NCBI GenBank assembly: GCA_002104905.1
Contig: MCFE01000362.1
Location: forward strand, 1 to 64,000
Reading direction: 5' to 3'
DNA length: 64,000 nt
DNA from: Basidiobolus meristosporus CBS 931.73
Lineage: Eukaryota; Basidiobolomycota; Basidiobolomycetes; Basidiobolales; Basidiobolaceae
Shown here one piece after another: positions 1-9,533 of the stretch (positions are counted from its first letter, which is position 1; every line of letters begins with the position of its first letter). A program made the position numbers and the translations under genes. Below the pieces are notes generated by a model. It was given only the letters and a program-made list of their open reading frames with translations, was not told the DNA's origin and made no database searches.

Positions 1-740
1 CTGGTAGTAGTCACTCCAGGAACTCCAATTCAAAAGATCCCTATACTTCTGAAGCAGTATGTACTGCTGGTACTTGAATTTGGTCTCCACATTATGCCCC
101 TAACCTCCAGAGAACTTCACCACCCGGATAAATTTCTCCATCAGTGTATCAGATCCTTGGTACCTTATCTTGCAGTATCTCCCTATATCCATGCCACTAA
201 TGGAGCCTTTGGGTTCTACCCATACCATATCCAAATTGTCTATATCCATGCTTCCTTCCTAGTCAAGCTTCAGAAATCACATAACCCCTCCATCAAACAA
301 TGGCTTAAATCTAACTCCTCCCTGAGATTTCTTACTGGCACACCCTGGTTGGCTCTGCTGTAGTAACAGAGCTTGCTTCAAAACTTCAAAAAGCTGAGAA
401 ACCAAGACTACTGGCACAGGACCATCTAAGATCTATGTGGCAGAGCTACTTACAAGCCCACACACCTTTCCTACTACATCTAATCCCAGGCTTGGTTCCA
501 GTCTTGGATTGTATTGAACAGAAACATCTACCACTTGTACTTCCCCCAAAACTCTTGAATTATCTACTTACCCCTGGTGAGCTTTACTTTATTGAAACAA
601 ACATCAGAGATGAAACAAAACATAAATTAGATTACTTATTAGAGAGGTTCTAAACTTCTTAATTAGCTTCTTTATTTGTACTTAGAGTAGTTCTTGACTC
701 AAATAAAGATTTCACCAACTTGGTGACTTTCCCTCACCTA
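1..740 (+). mobile_element. LINE retrotransposon copy A, 3' end only
   Basis: This stretch has the same tail as the better preserved LINE that follows. Both end with a block resembling aataaagatttcacc followed by a short hairpin-like ttggtgac, at about 700–735 here and 3145–3175 in copy B. Open fragments on the plus strand (94–363 and 435–653) resemble the C-terminal, post-reverse-transcriptase part of copy B but are broken by stops. The copy begins outside the window. It is a non-functional relic. Confidence 0.65.
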
Positions 741-744
741 AATA

Positions 745-3185
745 TCCTGAGAACAAAACTACTTTGACTGCAAGAATGAAGCCAAGGTATACATTCCTAA
801 TGAACTTCCTGAGAGAAAGCCATCTGCTAGCACTAGCTGCTCAATCTGAGAAAAGATGTGTTCACTGGATCTGCCCTTCTGCTGCTGCTCTCTACTTTGT
901 GAATGAAGTCAAGCCATTCTCTGGAGCTGAATTAGGATCCTTTAGAGCCTCTGATCACCCAGACTGGTCCCTTTCTATGCAACCACTTGTGAAGAAGGAG
1001 CTGCCAAAACTTACTGTGCTCACCCACAAAGCTACCAAGAATCAGAAGAAGGACTTTGGGAACTACTTGAAGCTTGCCAGTTTGCTACTGTTGTCTGCCA
1101 GATGATCTCAACTATGTCTGGCTCTTTGTGAAGTATCTGATCCTGGTCTCTGCCTCCCTCTCACTGCCATATAAAACTACTTCTGGAACATCAAGAAAAT
1201 GGGAATCCATTGTTTCTGCCCTGCAACAAAGCTACCTGAGTTTCCTATCCCAAAAACAGAGAAACTCCTCCTGACAGCCATACATCACTCTAAGGCAATT
1301 CACCACACTCTGCATACTCAGCTCTGGGATCACATTATGAGCTCTTTGCCTCTGCAATCTTCCAACTCTATAACAGAACAGTGTCAAGACTCTACAGGGC
1401 AATGAGGCCCTCTTCCATGAAGTTGCCTTCAACAGACCAGCTGGCTAACATCTTCTTCTCTACAAAGCAGTACTCAACTCCTGGCTTTCATCCTGACTTC
1501 AAGACTCTGCCAATCCCACTTGCACTTGATCAAGAGAGAATCCATAATGTGCTTAAGAGGCTTCCCAACTCTACTGCTCCAGGTGTGGACATAACTTTCT
1601 ATGAGCTTCTGAAGACTAATACCAAGGCCATGTCTGCTCTTCTGCTTCCACTGTTTCAGCAATGCTCAGCCCAGCTTTCTACTCCTGAGGAATGGTCCTC
1701 TGCCAATGTTCTGCCACTGTACAAGGGTAAAGGAAAGCTCCTGGATCCTAGCTCCTACAGGCCAATATCTCTGCTGCCCACATGCATAAAGGTGTTTGAG
1801 CTTCTGATTGCTCAGGAGCTCTACTCTGACTCCCTCAGGTTTCACCCTGCAGAGTTTGGCTTTGTTCCTGGCCTCTCCTTGGAATATGCAGTCATACTTA
1901 GCCAAGATCACTCTCTCCAGTGCAAGTATCCCTCTACTCTGTTTGATATTACTAAGGCCTTTGATTCAGTTTGACAGAAATCTGCTTTGGTCCAAGTTGC
2001 AATGCTTCTCCAGTACCTCTCTCACCCTCCTAGTCAGGTCTCTGTTTCTGGATCCACAAGCAACAATTCTGCACCCAAGTGAGCAATCACCGGTGCTCTC
2101 AGTTCCTAATGGAGTGGTTCAAGTCCCTGTGCTTGGTCCTATACTGTTTGCCATCTTCCTGAATGACTTCCCAAGACTCTCAGCTGACTGCCTGGTTACT
2201 CTCTTTGCTGATGACATCAGAATATCCTCCTCCAATGTGCAACAAGATTCCCAGACTATCCACCAGTATCTGCAGAAGAATAATCTCCAGCTTTCCATTG
2301 CAAAGACAGTACCTTTGGGTTGTCCTATCAACTTAGAAACTGCACTCTACCTGCTCAAGTTTCTGCTACATATCTTGGCTTTCCTTTCCTTCCTACTGGA
2401 CTAGACTCTGGAGCACACCTGAAGAAGAGAATTATCCTGGCAAGACAAGCACTCCACAAGCTACTGGCTGTTACTCCTCCTACAACTTCAGCTCCCAGTT
2501 GCCTCCTTCTACTCAAGCAGTTTGTCTTCCCTGTCCTGGAAATTTGGCTTACCACTTCTCTCTCTTACTTCTAGAGACTGCACTAAGCTTGACAAGTTTG
2601 CAGTACTGGTGCATTACATCCCTTGGTGCCTCATCTGCCTGAATGCCCCTACAGACATGCTATTCTTGGTGCTTTTGAGTTTATGCCCTACAAGATCAGA
2701 CTACTCTACCTTTGAACCAGATTATATCTCAGACTTCACCACTGCAACAACCTACTAATCAGGGCCTGGAAGTGAACACACCACACTACACCTGGCTCCT
2801 GCTGGAGAACTATACTTGGAGATCCTGAAGTCAAGAAGTTTGCTCAATATATTCTGCAGTCAGAAAAGCCCAAGCTGGCCTACCTGAAGTACTTGACAGT
2901 CCTTTGGTAGCAATATCTAAAGCAACACACTCCCTTTATGATGAATATCAATCCTTATCATATTCCCCTCACTAATGTTGTTTGCAAATCATTCTTACCC
3001 CTCTTGCTACCCCTCTTCTCACTGAACAGTGTCTTGAGCACTGAAGAACTATCATCACTTCTTGTTCACCTACCTACAAATTCCCCTCAGCTACACACTC
3101 TTGTATCAAAGCTACAACAGTAGTGCTGGCTTCTTTATTTCAACTGAAATAAAGATTTCACCTGTTGGTGACTATCTCCCCCCTA
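745..3185 (+). mobile_element. LINE (non-LTR) retrotransposon copy B, degenerate ORF2 with reverse transcriptase
   Basis: The plus strand encodes a broken LINE ORF2. The 5' fragment (764–1105) contains an FRASDH segment that resembles the last motif of the apurinic-type endonuclease, so the copy is probably 5'-truncated inside that domain. Fragment 1381–1974 carries reverse transcriptase motifs: YRPISLLP, an EFGF-like segment, and DITKAFDSV, where the frame breaks. The reading frame continues at about 1968–2404 with VLGPILFAIFLND and the catalytic FADDI motif, then shifts again at 2320–2574. At least three frameshifts and several stops make it inactive. It ends in the tail block shared with copy A. 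Confidence 0.85.
1381..2574 (+). pseudogene. LINE reverse transcriptase domain, frameshifted
   Basis: This is the core RT domain of copy B. Segments lie in successive frames: 1381–1974, about 1968–2404 and 2320–2574. Palm motifs are readable, with the first catalytic Asp in the DITKAFD segment and the FADD box near 2200–2215. A two-base loss after the DSV codons near 1968 separates the first two segments. The domain would copy element RNA at the target site in an intact LINE. No intact ORF remains. Confidence 0.8.
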
Positions 3186-3269
3186 ACCTTGACTAGTAAA
3201 CATTGCATATATATATACATTATAAGCAGTCCCAAAGCTCCCAAGCTTTGCAAGCATATTATATGGGCT

Positions 3270-3400
3270 TATTTTGACCAGACCTTTTAATAGTATAGTC
3301 ACTACTTTTATACTCAATCAATGGTTAATTGAGAACCAGATTATCTACTTACTCTCCAAATTACTTCCAATATCTGAAAGACTCTGCCAGCACAATAACC
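3270..3400 (+). mobile_element. Degenerate copia LTR end, opposite orientation to the main copia elements
   Basis: The plus strand from about 3270 to 3395 matches the reverse complement of the LTRs at 37–46 kb. Shared runs include tagtatag..actacttttat, attatctactt.ctctcc and acttccaatatct. The match reaches the LTR 3' border near 3395. The following bases only loosely resemble the gag start of the younger elements. This is an old solo LTR or LTR edge lying between the LINE and the first gene. Confidence 0.6.
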
Positions 3401-3498
3401 TATTGCACCCTGCAACTGTGCTGAATCACTTTGAGAATGTACAGATTTCTCAGTATGGCAAAGAGCGCTTTATTTGCTCATTGTAATAATCAACTAGA

Positions 3499-3975
3499 TT
3501 AAAAAACATAACCAAAATCGAGGGAAGGGGTGCTGGTTAGATCCTTGAGGTTAAATGAGTCAGAGCCTGTGAGCAGCCCACTGAAATCTTCAAGTCCGTC
3601 CAGTTTTTCAATTAAATCAAATAGCTCTATGTTGATCTTATAGATTGCACCAGCTACAACAGCTGTATCCAACAATTCAACAGGTTGATTTCCGTTTACT
3701 GTCCAAAGTCGGCCATTCCTCATATACACAACATTGTCATGTTTGAGCTGCTTCATTCTTTTGAATCCCAATGCTTCTTCAATAGCTTTCTCTAAGCCAA
3801 CATTTTCGATCCTCTTCTGCAAACGAAGCTGTGTTTGCTTGAACTGTTCAAAAATCTCCCGGTATCTTCTAGCAACAGACTCCCTGTATTCAGAGTTGAA
3901 ATTGGGATCGGTTTTGGCAAATCTCTGTCTAAGTATCTCGTTGTAAGACACAGGAATAGAACCGTAGGGCGGCAT
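3499..3975 (-). CDS. Hypothetical protein, 158 aa, single exon
   Basis: I do not recognise the family. The predicted protein has no signal peptide and no membrane segment. Residues about 30–75 are charged and helical, rich in Arg, Lys, Glu and Gln, and could form a coiled coil. The C-terminal third is acidic, with two helix-like leucine and isoleucine stretches. The ATG at 3975 is the first in frame. Codon use and normal CpG content separate it from the CpG-poor transposon DNA just downstream: its stop codon lies only about 100 bases from an LTR relic. I cannot exclude an additional upstream exon. Confidence 0.6.
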   Translation of the reverse strand: MPPYGSIPVSYNEILRQRFAKTDPNFNSEYRESVARRYREIFEQFKQTQLRLQKRIENVGLEKAIEEALGFKRMKQLKHDNVVYMRNGRLWTVNGNQPVELLDTAVVAGAIYKINIELFDLIEKLDGLEDFSGLLTGSDSFNLKDLTSTPSLDFGYVF

Positions 3976-4933
3976 TGTTTTCTTTGGCGTAGGGGAGGAA
4001 GTTACTCTTCAATGCTGTCATATGGCTGCTTTTATGCTTCCAGTTGCAAAACTGAGGTAGATTACGATTACGTCATGAGACACTGAAACAACGCAGGTAA
4101 AGGAACGACCGATCAAATTCCCACAGGAGTGGTACCACAACTACTACAATGGTGTTACCAGCCTCATTCAGCAAGGCTTTACTTATGGAAATGATGGAAG
4201 ATAGGGTGACGGCACTTGAGTGGGTTCGTACACGGCTACACAATTTTTATTACGATCACCATCATTTAATCAGTCACTCTCTTGTTTCACAAATAGCTAC
4301 ATTAAGCATATATGTTGCTGATCTGACCGATTGTTGAAATAGCAATATCTCAGCCTTACGAACCCAATGGACTAGTGTCACAGCCTTACGAACTCAATGG
4401 ACTAGTGTCACTCCTTTAATGTTTGCAATGATTATTTAAGAGCAGAACTGGAAATATATCATTCATCGTAGATTTCATTGAATAAACCAGAATGCTAACT
4501 TTCCTTGGATTTCATCCAACCAATACTGCAGTACGTGTTGTAGGATCGAGGATGCTAGCTCAAGGATGTTCTTTAGCTATATGTTTGCTACTTGACCCCT
4601 TGAGTTGGTAAATTAGCATAGACCGATCGACAAAACAATGGGTTGCTCCACCCTCGTGGGCAGTAATGTGGACATAGCGACCAGAGGTATAGATTCCCAA
4701 TCCCATCTGCTTGATCGCTATTCATTCTTCACAAGTTAGCACCATTTGGCAAACCATCAGAACGTAAAATGTCAGCACTACTTGGAATTGATGGTTACTA
4801 CTTGGCACGATGTTAACAAGAGCTAACAGCTTTAATAATGTAGATTACACACAGCATTGTGATTTAACATGTACCAGTATTGTATTATCACATTGCTGCC
4901 GTCATTCAAATCCAGCGATCCAGTCGCGATATC
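3976..4933. other. Intergenic region with one 30-bp tandem duplication
   Basis: I see no gene here. A 62-codon open frame at 4149–4337 has no recognisable features. The clearest structure is a 30-base direct tandem duplication at 4351–4410. The rest is AT-rich sequence between the orphan gene and the 3' end of the secreted-protein gene. Confidence 0.5.
4351..4410. repeat. 30-bp direct tandem duplication, two copies
   Basis: Bases 4351–4380 are repeated at 4381–4410 with a single C/T difference. The unit starts cagccttacgaa and ends actagtgtca. Confidence 0.95.
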
Positions 4934-6145
4934 CTATAAAACGGTAGTAACCAAGACACGTGGAGCGGTTACTGTGGGCTGCACAGTCTCAAAGATGGTG
5001 AGATTCTGAGTCTCAACCCTCTCGTTAGTAACGGTCGAGGTAGAAGTGGTAGGTTGGCCTAGAACCGTTGTGTCGGTGAGTATTTCAGTTACTGTCGCGA
5101 ATTCATTCCGAGTATCTGTAGTCGGTGTGAATGTTGTCAGCTGAGTTCTTGTTCTGTGTATAGTTTCAGTCTGCAAAGTGGTGTCGAGCAATGTCTCCTT
5201 CAGAGTAATTGTCGGCTCGATTTGGACGGTGTGCCATTGCTTTTTCGTTGTAGTCGTAGTTACCGCAGAGTCGGTGAACCGCTTGTACCCAACGTACGTC
5301 TCCACAACAGTGACGGTATGCTTGCCATGTAAAGGAGGAGGGTTATTTGGGGGCGGGCTCATATTTGTGGTGTTGATGTGAAAGGTTGGATAGTAGAACC
5401 ATCCATTCTTGCTTCCGGGCTGTGTTCCATCTAGCTTGAGCATCATGCCATTTCCCTCTTTCAAAGGCACCGCATCGGTGTAGTATTCGGGGTGAGCTTT
5501 GTTTGCGTTTTTATTCGGGGAGATACTTGCGGCGGGATACCATCCTGAATCGCCTTCGTACCGGAAGTGTTGGTTGGAATATATTCCTATTCTCTCCTGG
5601 TCATAATTTGAGAGCCAATTCTCGAGAAATTGGTACAAGTATCCCATGCCATTGCGCCCATAGTTGGGAGCGGTAATCTGCGCTATTAGTTCCCAATGAT
5701 CTTCGGTAAAGAAATAGCTGTGAAAGATCTCATTCGTCCCGTTGAAATCTACCTCAACTTTGAAGTCGTACTTCACTCCGGTCTGCCAAGCATGCCCGGG
5801 AATGAGCACATGGGCCATGGCGCCTTCTGGGCACTTCTCCTCGCACTGTTCGATCCGGCCGTGAGGAATCGCAAGATCGATCCGCGGGGATTTCTGCTTG
5901 TCGTTCCATTCAGCCATGATTAATGCATGTGAGCCATCTGGAAGCACTTGGACACCAAAGTATCCAAGATACCAAGCAGCTACGCACCAGTATGTTGTTG
6001 GCGGATCGTATCCAGTAGGAACCTCTAAGCTGGTGTAGAAGCCGGTGATCTTCTTGTTCATCCCGGGATACACCCACATGTCTATGGCATCGGCGTTGAT
6101 GCCCACAGAAAGTGCGGCCAAAATAAAGACTATAGAGCACCACAT
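4934..6145 (-). CDS. Secreted DUF3472-like protein with Thr/Val-rich C-terminal tail
   Basis: The protein (about 403 aa from the ATG at 6145; a longer 415-aa form would start at 6181) begins with a signal peptide: MWCSIVFILAALSVGINADA. I prefer the 6145 start because the 12 residues before it are polar. The mature region contains LGYFGVQVLPDG, an Asn-linked glycosylation site (NGT), paired Cys (QCEEKC) and Trp/Tyr-rich strands. This resembles DUF3472 secreted proteins of fungi and bacteria, a beta-sandwich family of unknown activity. From about residue 285 a Pro-rich linker leads into a roughly 110-residue Thr/Val-rich stalk, likely O-glycosylated. I see no obvious GPI signal at the end. The role is probably at the cell surface or in the wall; the family call is moderately sure. 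Confidence 0.7.
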   Translation of the reverse strand: MWCSIVFILAALSVGINADAIDMWVYPGMNKKITGFYTSLEVPTGYDPPTTYWCVAAWYLGYFGVQVLPDGSHALIMAEWNDKQKSPRIDLAIPHGRIEQCEEKCPEGAMAHVLIPGHAWQTGVKYDFKVEVDFNGTNEIFHSYFFTEDHWELIAQITAPNYGRNGMGYLYQFLENWLSNYDQERIGIYSNQHFRYEGDSGWYPAASISPNKNANKAHPEYYTDAVPLKEGNGMMLKLDGTQPGSKNGWFYYPTFHINTTNMSPPPNNPPPLHGKHTVTVVETYVGYKRFTDSAVTTTTTKKQWHTVQIEPTITLKETLLDTTLQTETIHRTRTQLTTFTPTTDTRNEFATVTEILTDTTVLGQPTTSTSTVTNERVETQNLTIFETVQPTVTAPRVLVTTVL

Positions 6146-6245
6146 GATAGTAGCCCCCACTATGTGCGGATCATGACACATTTATAAAAGGCCGGGATAC
6201 CAGGCCGGGAAAACCTAGGCCTTAGCTTCGAACTCTAGAAAGAAA

Positions 6246-6325
6246 TCAGACTGCTTCAGGCTCTGAAAAGAGGCATGGCTTATCAGACTGCTTCAGGATC
6301 TGAAAAGAGGCATGGCTTATCAGAC
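6246..6325. repeat. 37-bp tandem duplication (2.2 copies)
   Basis: The unit at 6246–6282 (tcagactgcttcagg…) is repeated at 6283–6319 with one mismatch, and the first six bases recur at 6320–6325. Confidence 0.95.
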
Positions 6326-6366
6326 ACCAATTTTGAGACCCGTATGTCACAAGCGATAATTGGAGG

Positions 6367-6420
6367 CTGGTAGTCTGCTAATACCGATTCAAACTGGTAG
6401 TCTGCTAATACCGATTCAAA
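6367..6420. repeat. 27-bp perfect tandem duplication
   Basis: Bases 6367–6393 (ctggtagtctgctaatacc…) are repeated exactly at 6394–6420. Confidence 0.97.
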
Positions 6421-6654
6421 CCCGAGATGATTGGGAGTAGTATGCTGATCAATCAAATGGTTAGTGCATTTCATAGATTAGCCTTCAAAAGCTACCAACT
6501 GCAGACCAGACTTGTGATTGGTCAGTGTATTGCAAGAATATGAGAGGTACCCCACTCTGTCAGCCTTAATTCTTCGGCAAACTAACGTGGAAGATAGAGC
6601 CCATTATGGTTTGGCCATCCATCACAGCACGGAGGCTAGGGGTATGATGATGAA

Positions 6655-6785
6655 AAAGAGCGATACATGATGATAGAGCGATGCAAGATGATAGCGCGAT
6701 GCAAGATGATAGCGCGATGCAAGATAATAGAGCGATGCAAGATGATAGAGCGACGCAAGATGATAGCGCGATGCATGATGATGAA
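6655..6785. repeat. 18-bp minisatellite, about seven units
   Basis: The unit is approximately gatagcgcgatgcaagat, repeated about seven times with substitutions at few positions (agcgcg/agagcg). Because 18 is a multiple of three and the unit lacks stops in several frames, it makes open frames on both strands (for example a six-residue period reading MIARCK). I do not regard these as genes. Confidence 0.9.
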
Positions 6786-7465
6786 AAAGCCAGATATTCC
6801 TCCAACAGCGCTTTTTAAGCACACAACAAACTTTCATCGGGTTGGACCTTCTTGAACATGCCTTGTGGATGCTACTACCACTTGAGTATCAACACGTTTC
6901 CGCCAACGTCGCTGATCATCTTGATGTTTCAGTCTGGTCTCGATGGTTCAAGCCTAATCGGGCAGTCCGACGGGTTACACGTACTCATTGACCAGGGTGC
7001 CCATCAATGTGCAAAAGAGTAGTCTCAACACTGGTTGGTCCGAATGTGGTCTTGGAGGATCTGAATCTGCTCAAGGGTCTAGTGGTCAAGGCGTCACGAT
7101 GCAGGTAAATATATGTTCGACAAGGTTCAACCGATGACGGCCCCGAGAAACCAGCTTTCGGACTTCAACAATAAGGGAATTATTGCTATTTTTTGCAGCT
7201 GGTTCATGATATTGCCTAGTCAATCGATTTGATGTTAGTACGAAGAAGAAATTTGCCTTTGTAAAAGTATACATATAGCAAATGTACAGATTGCTTACCT
7301 GATTAGGCAGCTTGGGCATGCTATTTACCCACAAGAGCTGAAAAAAAACTGCTTTGAAATCCGTTCACCTTTTTGTCATTTGGAGCATCAGAAACTGACG
7401 GCTATTAGGCTTGACATTTGAAGATTGCCATTTTGTACTTTGTTTCACGCTCCACTGAGAGACAC

Positions 7466-7648
7466 CAAAACTTGCATATAATCCCGTAAAGTCTTTTGGA
7501 CAACTTATCGGGTTTTTACGTTCTGGGTACTTGACATTTTGGTGAAAATATTCAAAGTAAAGCCCGACAAAGAGAGTAAAGTTTGTAGGCTTTGATCTGA
7601 GTGACTAAATTGATGGAATATTTAGGTGTAAATACGAGATTTACAACA
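7466..7648 (-). mobile_element. Partial copia-type LTR relic (one border preserved)
   Basis: The segment matches the right-hand half (plus strand) of the LTRs at 37–46 kb. Shared runs include tttggacaactt, ttctgggtac, attttggtgaaaatattc and gtgactaa, ending with tttacaaca at 7648. The preceding half is missing or too diverged to see. Confidence 0.7.
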
Positions 7649-7817
7649 ATATTACTGTTTATTATCATTCCCCTCATATTTGGGAGAACCTCAAATACTT
7701 TAAGAAAAGATTCAGGACGTGGTGTACAAATACTGGACTCAGTTGGACAAGTTCGGAAGCTTTGGCATCTACCAGGGCTTCACCTTGCCAAGACATGAGT
7801 AGCAATCAGCTAATTAG

Positions 7818-7925
7818 TGTTGTAAGAGTTTTAGGGAAACTGGAAATGATTGGGAGAACCAGTAGATTATGTGGGATTGGGCGTGAGAGTTATATTTATA
7901 CAGTTACAAGGTCTTTACAGAAAAA
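7818..7925 (-). mobile_element. Partial copia-type LTR relic (other border preserved)
   Basis: It begins with tgttgtaagag at 7818 and matches the left-hand part (plus strand) of the copia LTRs, including gattgggagaac and agtagattatgtgg. Similarity fades after about 7920. Together with the relic ending at 7648 it leaves a 169-base gap that shows neither a tRNA primer site nor a polypurine tract, so I treat them as two separate truncated LTRs. Confidence 0.65.
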
Positions 7926-8484
7926 GTACCTAAATATGCGACAAGACCACTTGCAACTACTGCAGTTATAGATACATATACATATATTTGTATGAACAGA
8001 GGAATATAGCAGTCAAGTGTTGCTAATGGATCAAATAAATGGGAATATTTTACGTTTTTATCTACTTGACTGTTGATGTGAAGAGCCATGTAACTTACTC
8101 ATTGAACTTCCCGAAAAGTATTTACTAACACTTGGTAAAAAAGCGAATGGTATATAACCTGGTAACCTGGTAACCTCGATCTGAAAAAGTGCAGGATAAG
8201 CCATATTGGTTTTTGTACGACCAAACACAAATACTGGTTTGCTCTCCAGGAGCACCAAGTATCAATCATCCAAATGATGCCACTCAGGGATGGTAATACT
8301 GACTCATAGCCAATAGTGTGGGGTGGCTGACTCGAGTTGGGGCAATCGGAGCCAATCAAACGGCATTCGAGTCAATTGAAAAAATATATTTGACTAAATG
8401 AACAGTTGAGAGGGGTTGGTAACAGTAAATAAATACTGAGAGAATTGGCCTTGTTGTCATTAGCTTCTTCAATCCCATTTTCTC

Positions 8485-9168
8485 ATGATTCCTACCGCTT
8501 CAACCGCCGCTTGCCCATCCGTCCAGGAGCTTCCACCTTATTCTCCGGGATGCCGTGGGCAGGCCAAGTGCGAAGAGGTTTCTCCTCCAGCTTATAGTGT
8601 AGTTGATTTGCCGATCATTTCTTTCAATCTCAGACTTTCGCATTCTAGCGAACGTTTGCGATCGGTGAACATGCCCGACCTAATAGATATTAGATCTACT
8701 GAAAATAATTTGCCATTGTATTTAGTTAATAAATGCTACTTTAACAATATTACTTCGACCTTTGCTTTAGCCGATTCTTTTACTAATTGTACAGTGGTCC
8801 AAGCCACCAAGGACATCAGGAGGTCCCAGCATTTCGAGATCGAAGGCCACGATACGAATGTGTCCCTGCGGTCGGCGTCATTCTTCCGCGCAGTTTACAA
8901 ATTCACCCTGGACAGCAATACTTTCCGTTGGAGCTTCGACGGGGACAATCTAAGCTGTGAGCTTCTGTCAACTGACCCACAGGGAAGACGTGTGAAGCGC
9001 TCTGTAGGCGGAGTCACATTCTTTGATGAACGGCCATCATCACTATTTGGCCAAGTTTGGATGTTCCAGAGAGCTGGCAACGATGTACTGATCACCACTA
9101 AGTTTGAACAGATTTTCTTGATGACGGCGGTTCTAGTGATGTTCCAAGCAGACAGACTTCAGATATAG
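8485..9168 (+). CDS. Tubby C-terminal-like (LURP-one-type) domain protein with PPxY motifs
   Basis: The single-exon frame encodes 227 aa. Residues 1–45 are Pro/Ser-rich and contain LPPYSP and PPAYS. The second fits the PPxY class that binds WW domains of Nedd4/Rsp5-type ubiquitin ligases. Residues about 70–225 form alternating strands with the pattern ASFFRAVYKFTLDSNTFRW followed by a strand ending in a hydrophobic helix (FLMTAVLVMFQ). This is the look of the fungal tubby C-terminal-like/LOR fold, a lipid-associated barrel. The exact role is unknown; membrane-associated trafficking with ubiquitin adaptors is inference. Right after the stop a GTACGT donor and a CACCAG acceptor (about 9169–9224) suggest an intron in the 3' untranslated region. 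Confidence 0.65.
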   Translation: MIPTASTAACPSVQELPPYSPGCRGQAKCEEVSPPAYSVVDLPIISFNLRLSHSSERLRSVNMPDLIDIRSTENNLPLYLVNKCYFNNITSTFALADSFTNCTVVQATKDIRRSQHFEIEGHDTNVSLRSASFFRAVYKFTLDSNTFRWSFDGDNLSCELLSTDPQGRRVKRSVGGVTFFDERPSSLFGQVWMFQRAGNDVLITTKFEQIFLMTAVLVMFQADRLQI

Positions 9169-9533
9169 GTACGTTTCCCGGCATCACATTCGTCATTGTT
9201 TATATGCTAATCATTTTCCACCAGTCAAGAACACTTGTCTGCACATCCACTACACATCCACTACACAACCACCTTTACATTCCTAATCACCCAACATTAA
9301 TAAACATGTCTACAAATGATTAAAACGTGATTTACTCCGGAATTCCAAAAAGACCGATCTTTTTTTCGGCCATCGCGGGGCAGATTTAGTAGAGTTCGCA
9401 GGATGTAACCAACGCTGGAGCGTAAAAAAAAATTCACCAGCTTCCCTTTTTTTTTACCTCCCGATTTTTTTCCAGTCGATGCGGTTTTAACGCTACCCGG
9501 TGCACTTTGTCTCCCTTTCACTGCACACCCAAT

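Larger units (their letters stand above)
6146..8484. other. Intergenic region with tandem repeats and LTR scraps
   Basis: No convincing gene is present. The stretch holds two short tandem duplications (6246–6319 and 6367–6420), an 18-bp minisatellite (about 6655–6785) and two partial copia-like LTRs (7466–7648 and 7818–7925). Open frames at 6566–6855 are generated by the minisatellite. The last several hundred bases should contain the promoter of the tubby-like gene at 8485. Confidence 0.6.

Noticed and set aside
6405-6440. tRNA B-box-like gattcaaacc
   Set aside because: No matching A box or cloverleaf can be drawn, and the sequence is part of the 27-bp tandem duplication.
6566-6855. Overlapping small open frames on both strands with a six-residue repeat
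   Set aside because: They arise from the 18-bp minisatellite and have no start context, homology or splice signals.
7649-7817. TRIM-like mini-retrotransposon formed by the two LTR relics
   Set aside because: The gap between them shows neither a primer-binding site nor a polypurine tract, and both LTRs are truncated, so two separate fragments are the simpler reading.
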